From contig WHVA01000217.1 in assembly GCA_015179125.1 (NCBI GenBank), positions 1 to 64,000 of the forward strand: DNA of 64,000 bases. Reading direction: 5' to 3'. Within the stretch, counting starts at the first letter, position 1, and the number at the start of each line of letters is the position of its first letter. This document shows, piece by piece, positions 21,461-32,899 of the stretch. A program made the translations under genes and the position numbers. The notes under the pieces were generated by a model. That model saw only the letters and a program-made list of their open reading frames with translations, had not been told where the DNA came from and searched no databases. Source of the DNA: Gautieria morchelliformis. Its lineage: Eukaryota; Basidiomycota; Agaricomycetes; Gomphales; Gomphaceae.

Positions 21461-21805
21461 GAGTCCGAGAGATATCTATACTACGTAGTACAAAAGTATT
21501 TGAATGTGTGCCTACAGGCTCTTGTCGATGGTGGTGGTAAGAGCGTGAGAAGTCCGGTCTCATCTAAGAGTAGGGAGAACTCGGTAGGCCTAGATGAGAG
21601 TGAACTTGCCAGAATATTGATCACAGATCGTATTTTGCTCGTAGGTGTGCAAGGACTGCTGCTTTTTGATAGGGGAGTTCCAGCTCTCTAGTGTCCATAC
21701 TCCCATCTGATCTGGCTTTTTGGGCTTCCAGTCGGCGTGTATCAAGAGCCCACAGCCATGCAGTTGGTTTGATCTAGATAACAGAATAAGCACATACTTC
21801 ACAAA

Positions 21806-23442
21806 TCAGGTAATACATACCTGATATGGTTGAAGAATATCAAGCAAGTTGTATTCAACAAGGACATCAAAACATTCAGTTGAGGTTTGGTAGAACACGG
21901 GCAGTTGCCCTCCTGTAGATGTGTGAGACATGTCACCAAGTACTACACCACCATCTAACCACTCCAGCATTTCCAGTTGTACATTGCTGGCCCAGCTTAT
22001 TCCTTTAGCGGGATAATAAAGCTTGGTGTGGGGGAGAGGCCATAGACCCCAGGCTCCTATGGGGGGGATGTACAGCAACATGGGGTCAATCATCACCTCA
22101 GGAGGCATTGAGTATCTCGTGGCAAGTGGCGATGGTGGTTTGGATAGGCTAGGGGCAGTCATAGCAGCATTGGTGGGCTCACTCTTCAATAATCTGAGGG
22201 CATGAGCTTGTTGTAGCACCCATTCTTTGGCAAACCGAACAATTATCTTGAATCGTAAGGCTTGGATGTCCATCATATGGAGAGTGAAACCATCAGTGCC
22301 AGGGTCCCCACCATGACAAATATGATCTGTGATAGCAATGGCATAAATCCCACAGTCTGTGGAGTTGAACTGCTGGGGCACCGAATAAGGAACCTGATGA
22401 ATATATGCCTTTATATATGAATTGAGTAGTATCAACAAATATACTCACATGATTTTGAAGGTAGTTATCCAAGTTAGTAGACCAATTTGAAGGTATGCTA
22501 TCTGTATATATGCATGAATACTCCCAAGTAATGAAACATAAAATGCACTAGGTGGGTGCAGGTGAGTACAGAGATGCGTGGGCCAACGAGATCAGTATAA
22601 CCACCTGGGCTTCATATCGGTGTGTTTGAGGTTGAGTGCTCAGGCTGTCATAGACTGCATAGCCATGTTTATGGCCGCTACGATCCAGTGTTTGGTCTTG
22701 GGGATATGCCATGGCAATATAAGGTGTGTGTAGTCAAAGATATTAACCTGGATGTATCAGTACGTATGGGTAAATGATATGGTGTAAGTCAGGCACGTAC
22801 CTCAGTGACCCAACCAATATAAGGTGTGTGTAGTCAAAGATATTAACCTGGATATATCAGTACATATGGGTAAATGATATGGTGTAAGTCAGGCACGTAC
22901 CTCAGTGACCCAACCAATATAAGGTGTGTGTAGTCAAAGATATTAACCTGGATATATCAGTACATATGGGTAAATGATATGGTGTAAGTCAGGCACGTAC
23001 CTCAGTGACCCAACCAATATAAGGTGTGTGTAGTCAAAGATATTAACCTGGATATATCAGTACATATGGGTAAATGATATGATATAAGTCAGGCATGTAC
23101 CTCAGTGACCCAAGGCACTGTGGATGATCTTCCTTTCTTTCCACTGCCTGGAGGTTTGAAAGGAACCCATGAAGGTGCATCACGTAGACGATCTGCCAAA
23201 ATCGTGTCAAATATCTTGAATTGTGTGAATGGTATGTTTCCTTGAACAAGGTCTAAGGCCAACAAGTGAAGATACCCATTTAACACGGTCTCAGGGACAA
23301 GACCATCCGGTTGCCTGACTCGTGCAATTTCTTCAGCGTTAATTTGATATTTTCCATCAATGGTAAACTCTAATTCCTGCTGTTGACAAATAGCATCAAA
23401 AAAGACACGGTCACCTTCGGATTGAACAGGCAAAGGCTGCAC
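21806..23442 (-). pseudogene. Ulp1/C48-type cysteine protease domain
   Basis: The first exon (23442 to 23111) reads ...QPDGLVPETVLNGYLHLLALDLVQG..., typical of the Ulp1 N-terminal lobe. After the tandem-intron region the reading gives HLILPWHIPKTKHWIVAA (His of the triad), then, one nucleotide out of frame, GYAVYDSLST (Asp). After another intron it gives VPQQFNSTDCGIYAIAI (Cys). The His-Asp-Cys order and spacing fit de-SUMOylating/deubiquitinating C48 peptidases. The 1-nt loss between His and Asp, near 22675, would abolish the product. The Cys exon stays open for about 200 codons from 22438 to the donor near 21830. Confidence 0.72.
22721..23112 (-). repeat. Four tandem 100-bp units, each holding a complete intron
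   Basis: Units start at 22721, 22821, 22921 and 23021, exactly 100 bp apart and almost identical. On the minus strand each unit contains a 53-nt intron (GTACGTGCC...ATCCAG) plus 47 nt of flanking exon sequence, so the array makes four introns separated by three 47-nt mini-exons. Joining the first donor to the last acceptor gives the original exon junction (PWVTE/VNIFDYTHL). Including mini-exons would shift frame and hit a stop in the second one. Confidence 0.9.
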
Positions 23443-26245
23443 AGAAATATTTGAGACAGGAAATAAGAATGTCTGATCATTGAGCTAACCTGCAGATGGG
23501 AGTCTTGATCCCAGACAGGTTTGTGTTCCTTAGGGCAACAAGCAACCTGGGAGTAGGGCAAGTGGTACACAGTCGGATAGAAACACCTAGTTTCTAGGAC
23601 AAACTTACTGTGCCAGTGGGTATATCTACCATTGGTTTATATGCAGCGAATGCATTCTTGAGCACATCACCGACAAGCCCATCAACGCCACACATGTAGT
23701 TGGCATAAATGCAGGCAAGTAGGTGCTTTAGGGCAAGTTCCGTGTTTTTTTTTTCATTGTGTGGCCATCAATGGGGATCTGGAGCACAATTGCAAAGGCG
23801 ATGAAAAGGGCCCAAAAACCACATGAGCTTGTTTTGTGTTGCGTGCCCAATGATATGGTGTCAAAGCTTCAGTGTTTCAGATCCTTCATATACTGGAGTT
23901 AGTGTAATTCTCATGATGAGAGGAAAGCATACCTTGGGAAAAATCCCATCCTTGAGGTAATAGTGTATCCGCCACTGGTCATCAATGTCTATCATGGTGA
24001 AGGTCGTGATGGAACACAAGCCAGTGGGCAGCTCGCAAATCAAAAAAAACCAGCTGATTAAAGGGGTTTGATGGTGTCGGGCACATAATTGCCTGGCTTG
24101 TTTGGATTTTTGTTCAATATTGATCAGGTACAATCAGGAACAATAACACAAACACACAACAACAGGTTAACCTACAGCCATGGCCTCCACGGATCCCAGA
24201 GCAGAGGCTACATGAGTTGAGATGGAAGGTGAAATACAGAACCACATGTGAAGGCCGCATTGATCGCTCAGATTGTTGAGCAGCTCCACAAATAATTCCA
24301 TTTCCTCAATGCGGAGCTCGTATGTTGGGGAGCCCAACGAGACAGATCTGTGCTGTTAAACGAGAGTTCTTCAGCATCTAACAAGTCATCAGGGGCATCG
24401 GCAAGGGTCCATGGTTTTGTGTCCCTCGGATGATCACCTGCACTCTTGTAAGTCACCCATTTGCCTTGCTGTAACAAATCCGCCGGGAAAAGTGACTTTT
24501 TTTCCAGACATTTTGCAATCTTACGGCCGGGTTTTTGACTGAATCGGGGCACATGTTTTCTGACTTGTGCCGCATGTACACGCCATGGCTGCAATGGTCT
24601 GATACATGCAAGGCACCCCTGTCTGGCCTTGGGTGCAGCAGGAACTGCCCATGAACATGACCTATCAGTGCTATAAACATCACTAGCGAGGCAAGCAAAG
24701 GCACATACATGTCTGCACCTTGTTTGCTCCTGACATACCAGCAATGAGAGGACTGGGTGTAGTCACCATATCCTCTTTGGCGGCAGATGAGGAATGGAGT
24801 TTGAGTTGCTCCACAACATACCAAAGGTCTTTGGTGATTCTGGCGTCTGACGTATGTTTCACTTCATGATGAGCCCAGGGCTTTCCTTGCATGGGATTCT
24901 GTCATTGATTAGCACTCTCAATTTCTAGAATCATGGAATTAGATAGGTTTTACAAGTGGAAAACATACAAACCTGTCCATGCCGCACAAGGCCCATTGAA
25001 ATATTCCATCCCTGCTGCGACTAGGTGAATGCAAGTTTTCCAGTCTGTTGGAATGACATGCAAGGGCACTGTGGAATTATAACATCTACTATATAGACCC
25101 ATGGCAAGAGCAGCGACTATGATGGCCTGCAGATCATGTCACAATTCAGCACCAATTGAAATCTTGATAGCAAGAGCAGGAACGTACTCCACCTGAGTGT
25201 CAATCACTCAATATTTATCTGGTCCACATGAGAAGATGTTCCACTCTTCCCAAAGCAGGTGCGCGGCTCCATTTATTTCTGCAACCTTGGAGGTAGACTG
25301 TTTGGGAAAATATGTCCAGTACTGGTAAAAAAAAAGGGAAGAACTGATTCAAAATGATTCCCCCGAGGTGATCAATACTAGGGCCGCCATTTGTGGTTTG
25401 TCAGATGGAGAGCATGCATCCAAGCCTAGAAGGCTCACCAGCGGTTCATTCAATTATCTAAAAAGACAGTATCGAACACAAGGAAGCACGTTCCATCCAG
25501 TTGTTTACATTCCAAGTCCCATCACGTGTCTGTCCCAATGGCAGGCCGATGTCAGTGAACCAGGCTATACCAGGTCAAGGGGATTAGATAGCATGGTCTG
25601 ACACATCGGTACCTATTGACTCACATATCCATTCATCAATGAACCAGTTTTCTAGGAAATACTGCTCAACCCAGTCGCATGCCTCTTTTGATGTCACCCG
25701 CTTCTGAGATTTTCGTTTACACTTCTGCACAGGAAGCTCATGGTCTTCCACCTCCTCCTCTTCCATAGCATCATGCTCCTCGTTGTCATGAAAGAGCTGG
25801 CGTATTGCCCGAAAGAAGGTATCCATGGCTTGGGGCCAATCATCCCAAGTACAGCATCTTTGCAGCACACGGAAATGGATCAGCATCCTGAATTTCATCA
25901 GTCGAGATATCCGAGGGGCAGTCGCCATACTTCCATCATCACAGTCCCATCTGAGAATAGCTTGGATGACATGGAATTGACAGAGTCGAATATATGCACT
26001 GGGAAAGACTAACGACCCAAGTAAGCTGATACACTGGAATCAGGGCTTCCAGGAGCTCACCTTTGCGAATGGCATTTTTCTCGGCCCAAGACTTGTCAAT
26101 CATCCATTTGGGGACATCCCACCCGTGATGTAAAATTTTGGCACACACCTGGGGAAGCTCTGTGAATTCAGCTGCCCCAATGTGAATAATACTTCTGGGA
26201 TCTATCTCCCAATCAGTGCAATATCGCCCCTATAAGGGTATGAAG

Positions 26246-26811
26246 TGTTGTATTATGGATGGCAAATCAAGTTCTATCCTAGTATTCTTGTGCTGATACT
26301 CGCGCATATGCATTACCGACACAGGATCTATTAGATGCGCATGACATCACTCACATGCGCATCTTGCCGGCCCCTTTAACCCTGAGCCGGGTTCCGGGGC
26401 CACTCGAGGCACAGATCCGAGATGGAGCGCAGGAGGCGCTCCATCGTTCCTGAATATATGTAGCTGCTCCACAATAGTATAGAAAGCTCCAAGGCACTAA
26501 TACCTAAATGATCAGATAGGTACATAGCCCAGCACCGGTGCATATATCATGCACCGGCGGCACCTGCTTGCTCCACAAGCATATTTCATAGCATAGCTTC
26601 ATTCCAAACTAGTTAAATAGCTAGCTACTGTACAATAACAATCTAGGCAGTAAGAAACTCCATTTAGCTGGCTGTTTGAAGCCACAGTTCTCGTTGTTTT
26701 GTCCCCAGACTCGCTTCAGCCCTTAATTGGTGCTTGAAGACACTTCTCCTTAGTTCCCTTGACCCCTCATCATACACATACGTAGCTGCTTGCGCGCCGT
26801 GACTTACAACA
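26246..26811. mobile_element. Hairpin-rich solo LTR (566 bp) inside a transposase intron
   Basis: Starts TGTTGTATTA and ends GACTTACAACA, so the termini are inverted (TGTTGTA/TACAACA). It is flanked by TGAAG on both sides (26241-26245 and 26812-26816). It is full of inverted repeats: GATGCGCATG/CATGCGCATC (26334-26363), nested GGCCCC/GGGGCC with AACCC/GGGTT (26369-26401), GATGGAGCG/CGCTCCATC (26421-26445), CCGGTGCAT/ATGCACCGG (26535-26557) and TGCTTG/CAAGCA (26565-26581). No coding capacity. It could be a solo LTR or a very small non-autonomous element. Confidence 0.78.
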
Positions 26812-26963
26812 TGAAGTACCTTTGATGATTGCCTCAGCTCACTGTATCACTTTTTGCTTGGTAGCCTCCAGATATTCCACAAGTATGCTTGTTCGCACAT
26901 TTGCAGATAAGAGCACAGACCCTGATCAAAAATGGTTGGCATAAATGATGAGAGTCAAATCAC

Positions 26964-28206
26964 TGTCAAGATTGATTTTTAGGCGTTAATATCGTGTATT
27001 AGTGAACATGGCGAATGCCCAAATGACTTGTGCGAATAAGTATGCCGTTTAGCAAATACGTGAACCAATGAATGTTCACAAGATAGGAGGGTTGCCCGAA
27101 CGGGGCTCGCCCTATCTACAGTCATAGCGAAATGGCCCGTGGCACTTGATGATACAACGTGCAAGGTGTCATGGAAGGGCTGTCTAAGTAGTGACAATCC
27201 CTTCGCCAACAGCACAGAAAATAGTTCGAAGGCTAAGGTAACGAAGATGAAGTATGAGAACTCACCAGTGATGCCTAAGTCCTCTGCTGGTCGAAGATAG
27301 AAATCTCCAAGAGAAGGCTTAAGATGATGATCACAGCGAGGTCAAGTTTGCACAAGATGAACGACGTATGATAATTGAACTGGGGAATATACATGCGAAT
27401 GTAAACTACTTATATTGAATGCTTGTAAGGTATCAGCGAATGGGAAAGAGGCTGTCGTGAGTCAGGGTTGGATAGGAGTGCGCAGTCATGATACTAAGTA
27501 GATGGAATAAACATACAATAGAGTGAGAGAAGAGTGCGAACATGAAACAACGGAGAGTAAAGGTGGCGAAGGCACCTATGTATGAAATCATGTCTTGGGG
27601 CCCGCATATACACCGCCCTGCACGGGTTCTTCATCTGCTGGGTTGATCCCACACGACCTACAGGTAGGACGTCCTGCAAGTGCACCCTGCTCACATGAAC
27701 ACCAAAAGGGGGTTGGACCGAGAAGCTGATGGAGCTACTGACGAGCCATCATGCCAGGTAGGGATATCGATCGTTATTTGATGGTGTGCCTGCTGGCGAA
27801 TGATGCGAGCAGCGAGTGGCCGTTCAGCGAAATGTGAGGAAGGGCCAACGGAGATGAGATAGGGCAGGAGTGGTCGAGGTGGAGGGCGAAGCCGAGCGAA
27901 CATGGAGGAGAAGTGGCGAAAGTGGAAATGGGGGTAACAAGGTGTAGGAAATACACACGTCATGACAATCCGATCATAGGAACATCATCGAAAGAGGGTT
28001 GAGCAGAGGAGGTGATAGGCTCAGCGATGACTGCCAAGTCAGTCCAAAGAAGTCAATCGTGCTTTTGACGGCGTGGCTATGGTAAATGGTGCGAACAGCG
28101 AGGATCGGTTGCCAAACACGGCGAGGGCGATCAGAACGAACATGGAGGTGGAGTGAGAAATGGGAAAACAGGGCATCTGAGTATGGGAAATAAACGCGTC
28201 ATGACA
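26964..28206. mobile_element. Solo LTR, 1.24-kb family, copy 2
   Basis: Starts TGTCAAGATTG, ends GTCATGACA, flanked by ATCAC (26959-26963 and 28207-28211). Homologous to 8915-10148 across most of the left 900 bp, with more divergence in the right third. An inner GTCATGACA near 27959-27967 shows that the right third contains a partial repeat of the LTR end. It lies in an intron of the transposase gene, just downstream of the donor at 28217, so it need not have disrupted coding when it inserted. Confidence 0.85.
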
Positions 28207-28663
28207 ATCACACTCACAGGCACCTGGAACTAAATGCTTATGCTCATCAACTGCAATGATAAACATCACTGCTGCACAGTTTTCACTTTTATTGCGCCAG
28301 CTGCTATCTGCCGCCAGGCCATCCCGACTGCCATGAATGATCATGTTCTCGAGCGTAAAATCATCCACCATTGCACAGGTAAATTGGGAATGTGAATCTG
28401 GGTGGTCAGGATCATGGGCTGTGTAACTTGGCACATGGTCACTGCAATTAGTAGCTTAGTTATACAGTTTGAAAATATACACACTTGTATATCTTGTCTG
28501 GATTGCATTCCTTGAGAAGATGTAGTGCCGTGAAGGGATCACTGTCCAAATGAGCTCAGTGCATGATTGCCAGAAGCATGTTGATAATCTGCGCACGTGT
28601 GGGTCATTGGAAAGAAGGGAACACATTGTAGAGGACAGGAATTATAGGCAGTAGGTTTGGACT

Positions 28664-29124
28664 TGTTGCTCAAAAGAATAGACTAGAAATTAATTCACTC
28701 TCTCAGTGAATTTAGTTGTCACTGTAAATATATTATACACTACCTAGAAATTAATTCACTACAGAGGATTTCTAGGTCAATAAATCGAAAGACCACTAGA
28801 CTAATTTACTTGCCTCTCTCAGTGAATTTAGTTGTCACTGAGAGAGGGGGAAATCTGTCTCACTGTGCATGTACTACTACCCGGCTCTTTAGCGCCCAAG
28901 AGCTCGCGCATCAAAGTCATTTCAGACTCCGCTGGGTGCAGCTGCTTGTGAAAATAGAAATAACAAAATGGAATGGAGAGGTAGAGAGTGACCGGAAAAT
29001 TTCGAAAATAAACAGAGAAATGAATGCATGGTACAAGAACAATGTGAGAAGAGATTGAAACACCATACAGTAAATTGAATATATTATGCTTGATTTTGGT
29101 GCAGGAGCATAAATGCACCCAACA
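28664..29124 (-). mobile_element. Diverged copia-type LTR, no TSD
   Basis: About 461 bp from TGTTGCTC to CCCAACA. It aligns with the 488-bp copia LTR family in this window, with many substitutions and small indels. The 13-bp-arm hairpin is kept perfectly at 28813-28847 although its loop is one nucleotide longer. Flanks are GGACT and CACAT, so there is no target duplication. It may be the product of recombination between two elements, or be old. Confidence 0.78.
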
Positions 29125-29234
29125 CACATAGGGGGTTTCCAGTGGTTGCTGAGTTGCTCGAGACGTGGGGGTTGGATTCCGGTACTGATTGACTACCTCT
29201 GGACTAAGGGTTAGTTCAAGAATTATCTTCTTAG

Positions 29235-29961
29235 TGTTGGAAATACTAAAGAAATATAATATCAACATGGTGATTATAACAACACAATTCCAAACCCAAA
29301 CCAACTTGTCGATATACATCCGAACACATACACATCACAACGACTTATGCCCGAGATTGCTGCACCCACACCTACCCACTCAATCCAACCCGATCCACGC
29401 CTCCGATCTTCCCGATATCACGGGAGCACACACCACATGCTACTACAGTCCAGAATGCCCCTATAGACCCTTCCCAAGCACACCGAGCCCGACCCAAATG
29501 ACACACACCCCAGAATCATGTGACCCAATCAAGGGATGCAACGCGTCGAACCGACCCTGCCTGTAGCTAGACCACATCTCCTATCCACTCCTAAAACCCA
29601 TTCCCTTTCTCTGTTTTATGCTCCACACCCCAACCTAACTTGTACAACACCCGTCGACACTCCTATCAACGGCTATGCGCCGTTCCCCCCATCCCACCTT
29701 GCATTTGTTCCCATTCCATGAATACTCCACCAAGCACTAGCATTGACTGATAAATAGCTAGCTTCATGTACCATATAGTAGTAGCGAAATCCAATTCTAT
29801 TTACTATACATCGTACTAGCTAGACCTTTACAGCATTCATCATAAGACACATATACTCAGTTATATGTGCAGATATTCTTGCTATTTCTGATTTCCACTC
29901 GATTTATCTCATGTTCAGAGATTGAATCATATTACTTTCAATATCATTTTCAATACTAACA
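29235..29961. mobile_element. Possible further LTR in the same intron
   Basis: TGTTGGAAATACT at 29235 resembles a common LTR start and CAATACTAACA ends at 29961. CTTAG stands just before the start (29230-29234) and again at 29965-29969, three bases beyond the end. The imperfect spacing keeps this tentative. The interior has C-rich stretches without a coherent coding frame. Confidence 0.35.
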
Positions 29962-31439
29962 AGACTTAGATGTACTCAGACTCACCCCGCATAATTGTGG
30001 TCGCCTTTTCACCCACAAGCCAAAATCGTTCCGAAACAATATTCCGCAAATGACGAGACCAGACCAAGTTGACAGGAAGTGCTCTGGGTGGGTTCCAAAT
30101 TGCCAAATATCAGTGTGTTCTAGATCATCAGCTTTGACTTCAATCCACACAGAAAATATCAACTGAATAAGAATTAAAGCTATAGCAGGTAGACTTACAG
30201 AGAGTCTAACCCCTCCTGGGCAGGACTTCCAGCGATGAGTGTTAACAGTGGGTTCTTCTTCACACACCCCATCCCCCACATACGTTGCATCCTCTGGTCC
30301 TTCAACGTCCTCAGACGTATCCTGGAGCTCACACTGACCTCAGCACAGGTACTCCCACCTGTGCACCATTTTACCCTGCACTATGGCCTCTGCACGGCTG
30401 AGCTCCATGGGGTCTGACTTCTCTGACCAGTGAATGATGACCGGTCAAGCGCGAACGTCCACTGGCATATCCCCTGGGTGTCCGAACCATTTCAATGCCA
30501 CCGCTCTAGTAGGCAACGATTTGTGAGCATTAAAATCATTGTGCTGCATAGAAGTGGTCAATGGTAACTCATACTGGTGAAGAATAGCTCACCTGTGAAT
30601 CAAACCAGTCGGGAAGACTCTCGGTTGGTACCTTTCCAAGATATTTCCATTCAGGAGGGCTGTGTGCTATACTGTCAAGGAACAATGGTTGGACAATGTT
30701 TTTTGAGAAGAGTGTCAAGGGAGGGATGCGGGTGTGTTGCTTCTGAATGTGCAAAATCCGCAACTCATCGGGAGTAAGGGTAGAATCATTGGGTTCTGTC
30801 ATTTCAGCTTGTGTTAGCGCAGATGTTGGTGATTGAGGAGAAGCCGGGATTTGAGTGGATGTGCTGAAGAGTCTTGACTGACGTCCACGTGGATACCATT
30901 TCAGTGCAGGGCGGCCTGGCCCTCTGCGCCCTCGTTCTCTCTGGGACATCTGAGCACGGTTCTCAGTTCTGGAGAGAAAGATGAAATGCAGTCTGACCTG
31001 TTATATGAACAGCGAACCCTATTGTTCTCATGTGAGACGCAGCCATTGTCCACATGCTGGAGTCAATGGTGCATGGTCAATTAAGGTAGACAAAGCACAT
31101 AAATAAAGCAGATTAGACACAGCTACAGACAAAATGAGCCTCTGGTGCAGTTATTTGTCTTCATCTGATCCAGTCTCACCAACTCCTTCAACTTTATCGC
31201 TGCCAGAAAGTGATGTCCCTACTGTATTCATATCTCTCCTCTTGTCACAGCTTCTGCTCACCTTGGTTCTTGTTTCTTGTCCCAACCCAAGTCCTTGAGC
31301 TCTAGCGGCACTACAATGCTTAGCTCTATTTCCACTGACTCGGCACTTGATGATATATCTCCTGTCACCGCTAATGTCCAAGATATATGAGGTATGTATC
31401 AGGTCTTTCATTTACACTAGTCTCAACTGCTGCTCTCAT

Positions 31440-32450
31440 CTATTCAAGAGAAAATGCCAAGTTCAATCGACACTGTCATGCTACCTGCCTCGCAAATGGC
31501 TGGAACTCAAGATACAATCAATCCGGTGAAATCCTGACTTGTACCTCAACCCATGCAGTGCTAATTTATGCTAGGCTCAGTGGCCAAACTCATTACCGGC
31601 TTCAATTCCCATCATCAGCCCTCCTACTTCACAAGTCACTAAAGCAACCATTAGTGATGAAGATTTGATCAGTCTGGTGAGACAGCGTCTTGTGCAAGAT
31701 CAACCAGAGTCTGCGTCAGTCTAACCTGGTATCATTTTTTTTACCTCTAGCTCAAGGATCCATTGTAAGCCATTTTATTATAGAACCTCATATGACTACT
31801 GATAGTGCATGCCACCAGTGCACTGGGCATGCAAAAGCAGCCAACTATTCCAATCATCAAATGTGCGTCCATTCCATCTCCCTCAAACACGACGGACAAT
31901 CTGGTTGACTCTAAGCCAGATGTCCTGAGTACTGTTGACGACACGGCCCACCCAGTTGATAGGGATGGGGCTAAGCCGGTGCTTAAGGTGGACAGCACCA
32001 ACAAGGTCTCGAAGAAATCCGGCGATGATGCAACATATTACCCCAGCAAGATATCCAATTCACTGCTGTAAGTTGTATTCATTCATCTACTTAGCATAAT
32101 GATTATTTGACATTTTCGGCTGCTCAGGAACTTGTTCTCTATTACTATTCCCTTGCCAATCAGGAAGCAAATGGTAGCGGCACTGTCAGCGCATCCCTGC
32201 ACTGGTGCACGTCGCTGTCAGCGCAGGCTTGCGCTGGTACCAGCGCTGTCAGACCACGCGTGCGCTGGTACCCGGCGCTGTCAGCGCAGCGTGCGGTGGT
32301 GCATGTCGCTGTCAGCGTGGGCTTGTGCTGGTACCAGCGCTGTCAGCGCACGCGTGTGCTGGTACCCGGCGCTGTCAGCCATCAGGTCAACAAGGGGTGG
32401 CATCAAAGAAGCATTCACAAAGCTCTCAGAAGCAGAGAAGGAGGTAAGTT
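31440..32450 (+). CDS. Unidentified spliced ORF, divergent from the transposase
   Basis: Several plus-strand open blocks with intron-like borders: about 31455-31710 (a Ser/Thr/Pro-rich reading with ISDEDLISLVRQRLVQDQ), 31830-32069 (PTIPIIKCASIPSPSNTTDNLV...KKSGDDATYYPSKISNSLL) and, after a GTAAGT...CTCAG intron, 32130-32440 (RNLFSITIPLPIRKQ...GGIKEAFTKLSEAEKE). The last block contains the 31-bp minisatellite. It starts about 500 bp from the transposase ATG in divergent orientation, so it could be a second gene of the same element, but I recognise no family. At least one stop interrupts the first block. Exon joins are my inference. Confidence 0.3.
32183..32385. repeat. Minisatellite, ~31-32-bp unit, about six copies
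   Basis: The string CTGTCAG recurs at about 32183, 32214, 32246, 32278, 32309, 32340 and 32373. The unit contains GCTGGTACC and CGCTGTCAGCG palindromic cores. Because the period is not a multiple of three, the three frames cycle through different residue motifs across the array. Confidence 0.75.
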
Positions 32451-32683
32451 AAAGTCTTTATTCTGTTATGCCAGTGTCTCATCTAGGTACAGTTCTACAA
32501 TGAACTCAGCAAAACAAACAAGTCACACAAGATATCACCCAACATGAAGGGCTCCAAACCGAACTCATCAACCTGATATCACCCATCAAACACTCACTTC
32601 GCATTACATTGATGTGTACATCTCTCATTTTATTTCATTGCTTTCTCATTTGTTTCAGTCTTTTCTTTCTAGCCATTGGACGT

Positions 32684-32805
32684 GGTACAGGTGGACGCAG
32701 GGCAGAGGGATCGGTGCTGGGGCGTGCGGTGCAGGTGGACACGGAGGGCCGGGAATCGGTTCCGGGGTGCACGGTGCAGGTGGATGCAGAGCATGGAGGG
32801 ATTGG
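32684..32805. repeat. Minisatellite, ~45-bp unit, about 2.5 copies
   Basis: GTRCAGGTGGA recurs near 32684, 32729 and 32774. The period of 44-45 bp encodes a Gly-rich reading in one plus frame. A third micro-repeat (AATCGGTTTTATT, three times near 32851-32894) follows within 50 bp. Confidence 0.6.
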
Positions 32806-32899
32806 CTGTGTACATGTACCAGCAGTTGTACACATACAGCAATATAGAAAAATCGGTTTTATTCAATCGGTTTTATTCTAAATCGGTTTTATTCTGCTA

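Larger units (their letters stand above)
25440..28441 (-). pseudogene. DDE transposase core exons (MULE type)
   Basis: Exon 28441-28218: FTLENMIIHGSRDGLAADSSWRNKSENCAAVMFI...VPGA, with the first catalytic Asp in ADSSW. After an intron containing two solo LTRs the next exon (about 26935-26840) reads GSVLLSANVRTSILVEYLEATKQKVI. Then 26230-26075 has WMIDKSWAEKNAIRK (second Asp), 25998-25616 has AYIRLCQFHVIQAILRWD (the CxFH block before the last acidic residue), and about 25560-25440 has TWNVNNWMERA (catalytic Glu) followed by a frame break. This order and the CQFH block are diagnostic of MULE-like RNase H-fold transposases, which cut at element ends. Confidence 0.75.
21621..30949 (-). pseudogene. 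MULE-like DDE transposase with SWIM-like and Ulp1/C48 protease parts
   Basis: A decayed gene of many exons read on the minus strand from ATG 30949 (MSQRERGRRGPGRPALKWYP) to a stop at 21621. In order: a basic N-terminus; a pre-transposase region; the DDE core (28441 to about 25400); a YQYWTYFPK...HLLW region near 25300; a SWIM-like DWKTCIHLVAA segment near 25040; linker exons at 24892-24300; then the C48 protease at 23442-21806 and a helical C-terminus near 21700. Most joins have GTRAGT/AG borders. Stops (about 30450, 30370, 28560) and frameshifts show inactivity. All parts are collinear on one strand, so one fused protein or two adjacent genes are both possible. Terminal inverted repeats were not found. 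Ulp1 domains in MULEs are known from plant KAONASHI-type elements. Whether this fungal case is the same lineage is unknown. Confidence 0.68.

Noticed and set aside
22721..23112. CRISPR-like regular repeats
   Set aside because: Units are contiguous 100-bp tandem copies without variable spacers, in a eukaryotic gene, and contain introns.
28664..29124. Intact solo LTR with TSD
   Set aside because: The pentamers on the two sides differ (GGACT, CACAT), so no target duplication can be claimed.
21465..31500. Terminal inverted repeats of the MULE-like element
   Set aside because: I compared sequence near the C-terminal exon with sequence upstream of the ATG and saw no convincing long inverted match. 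Ends remain undefined.
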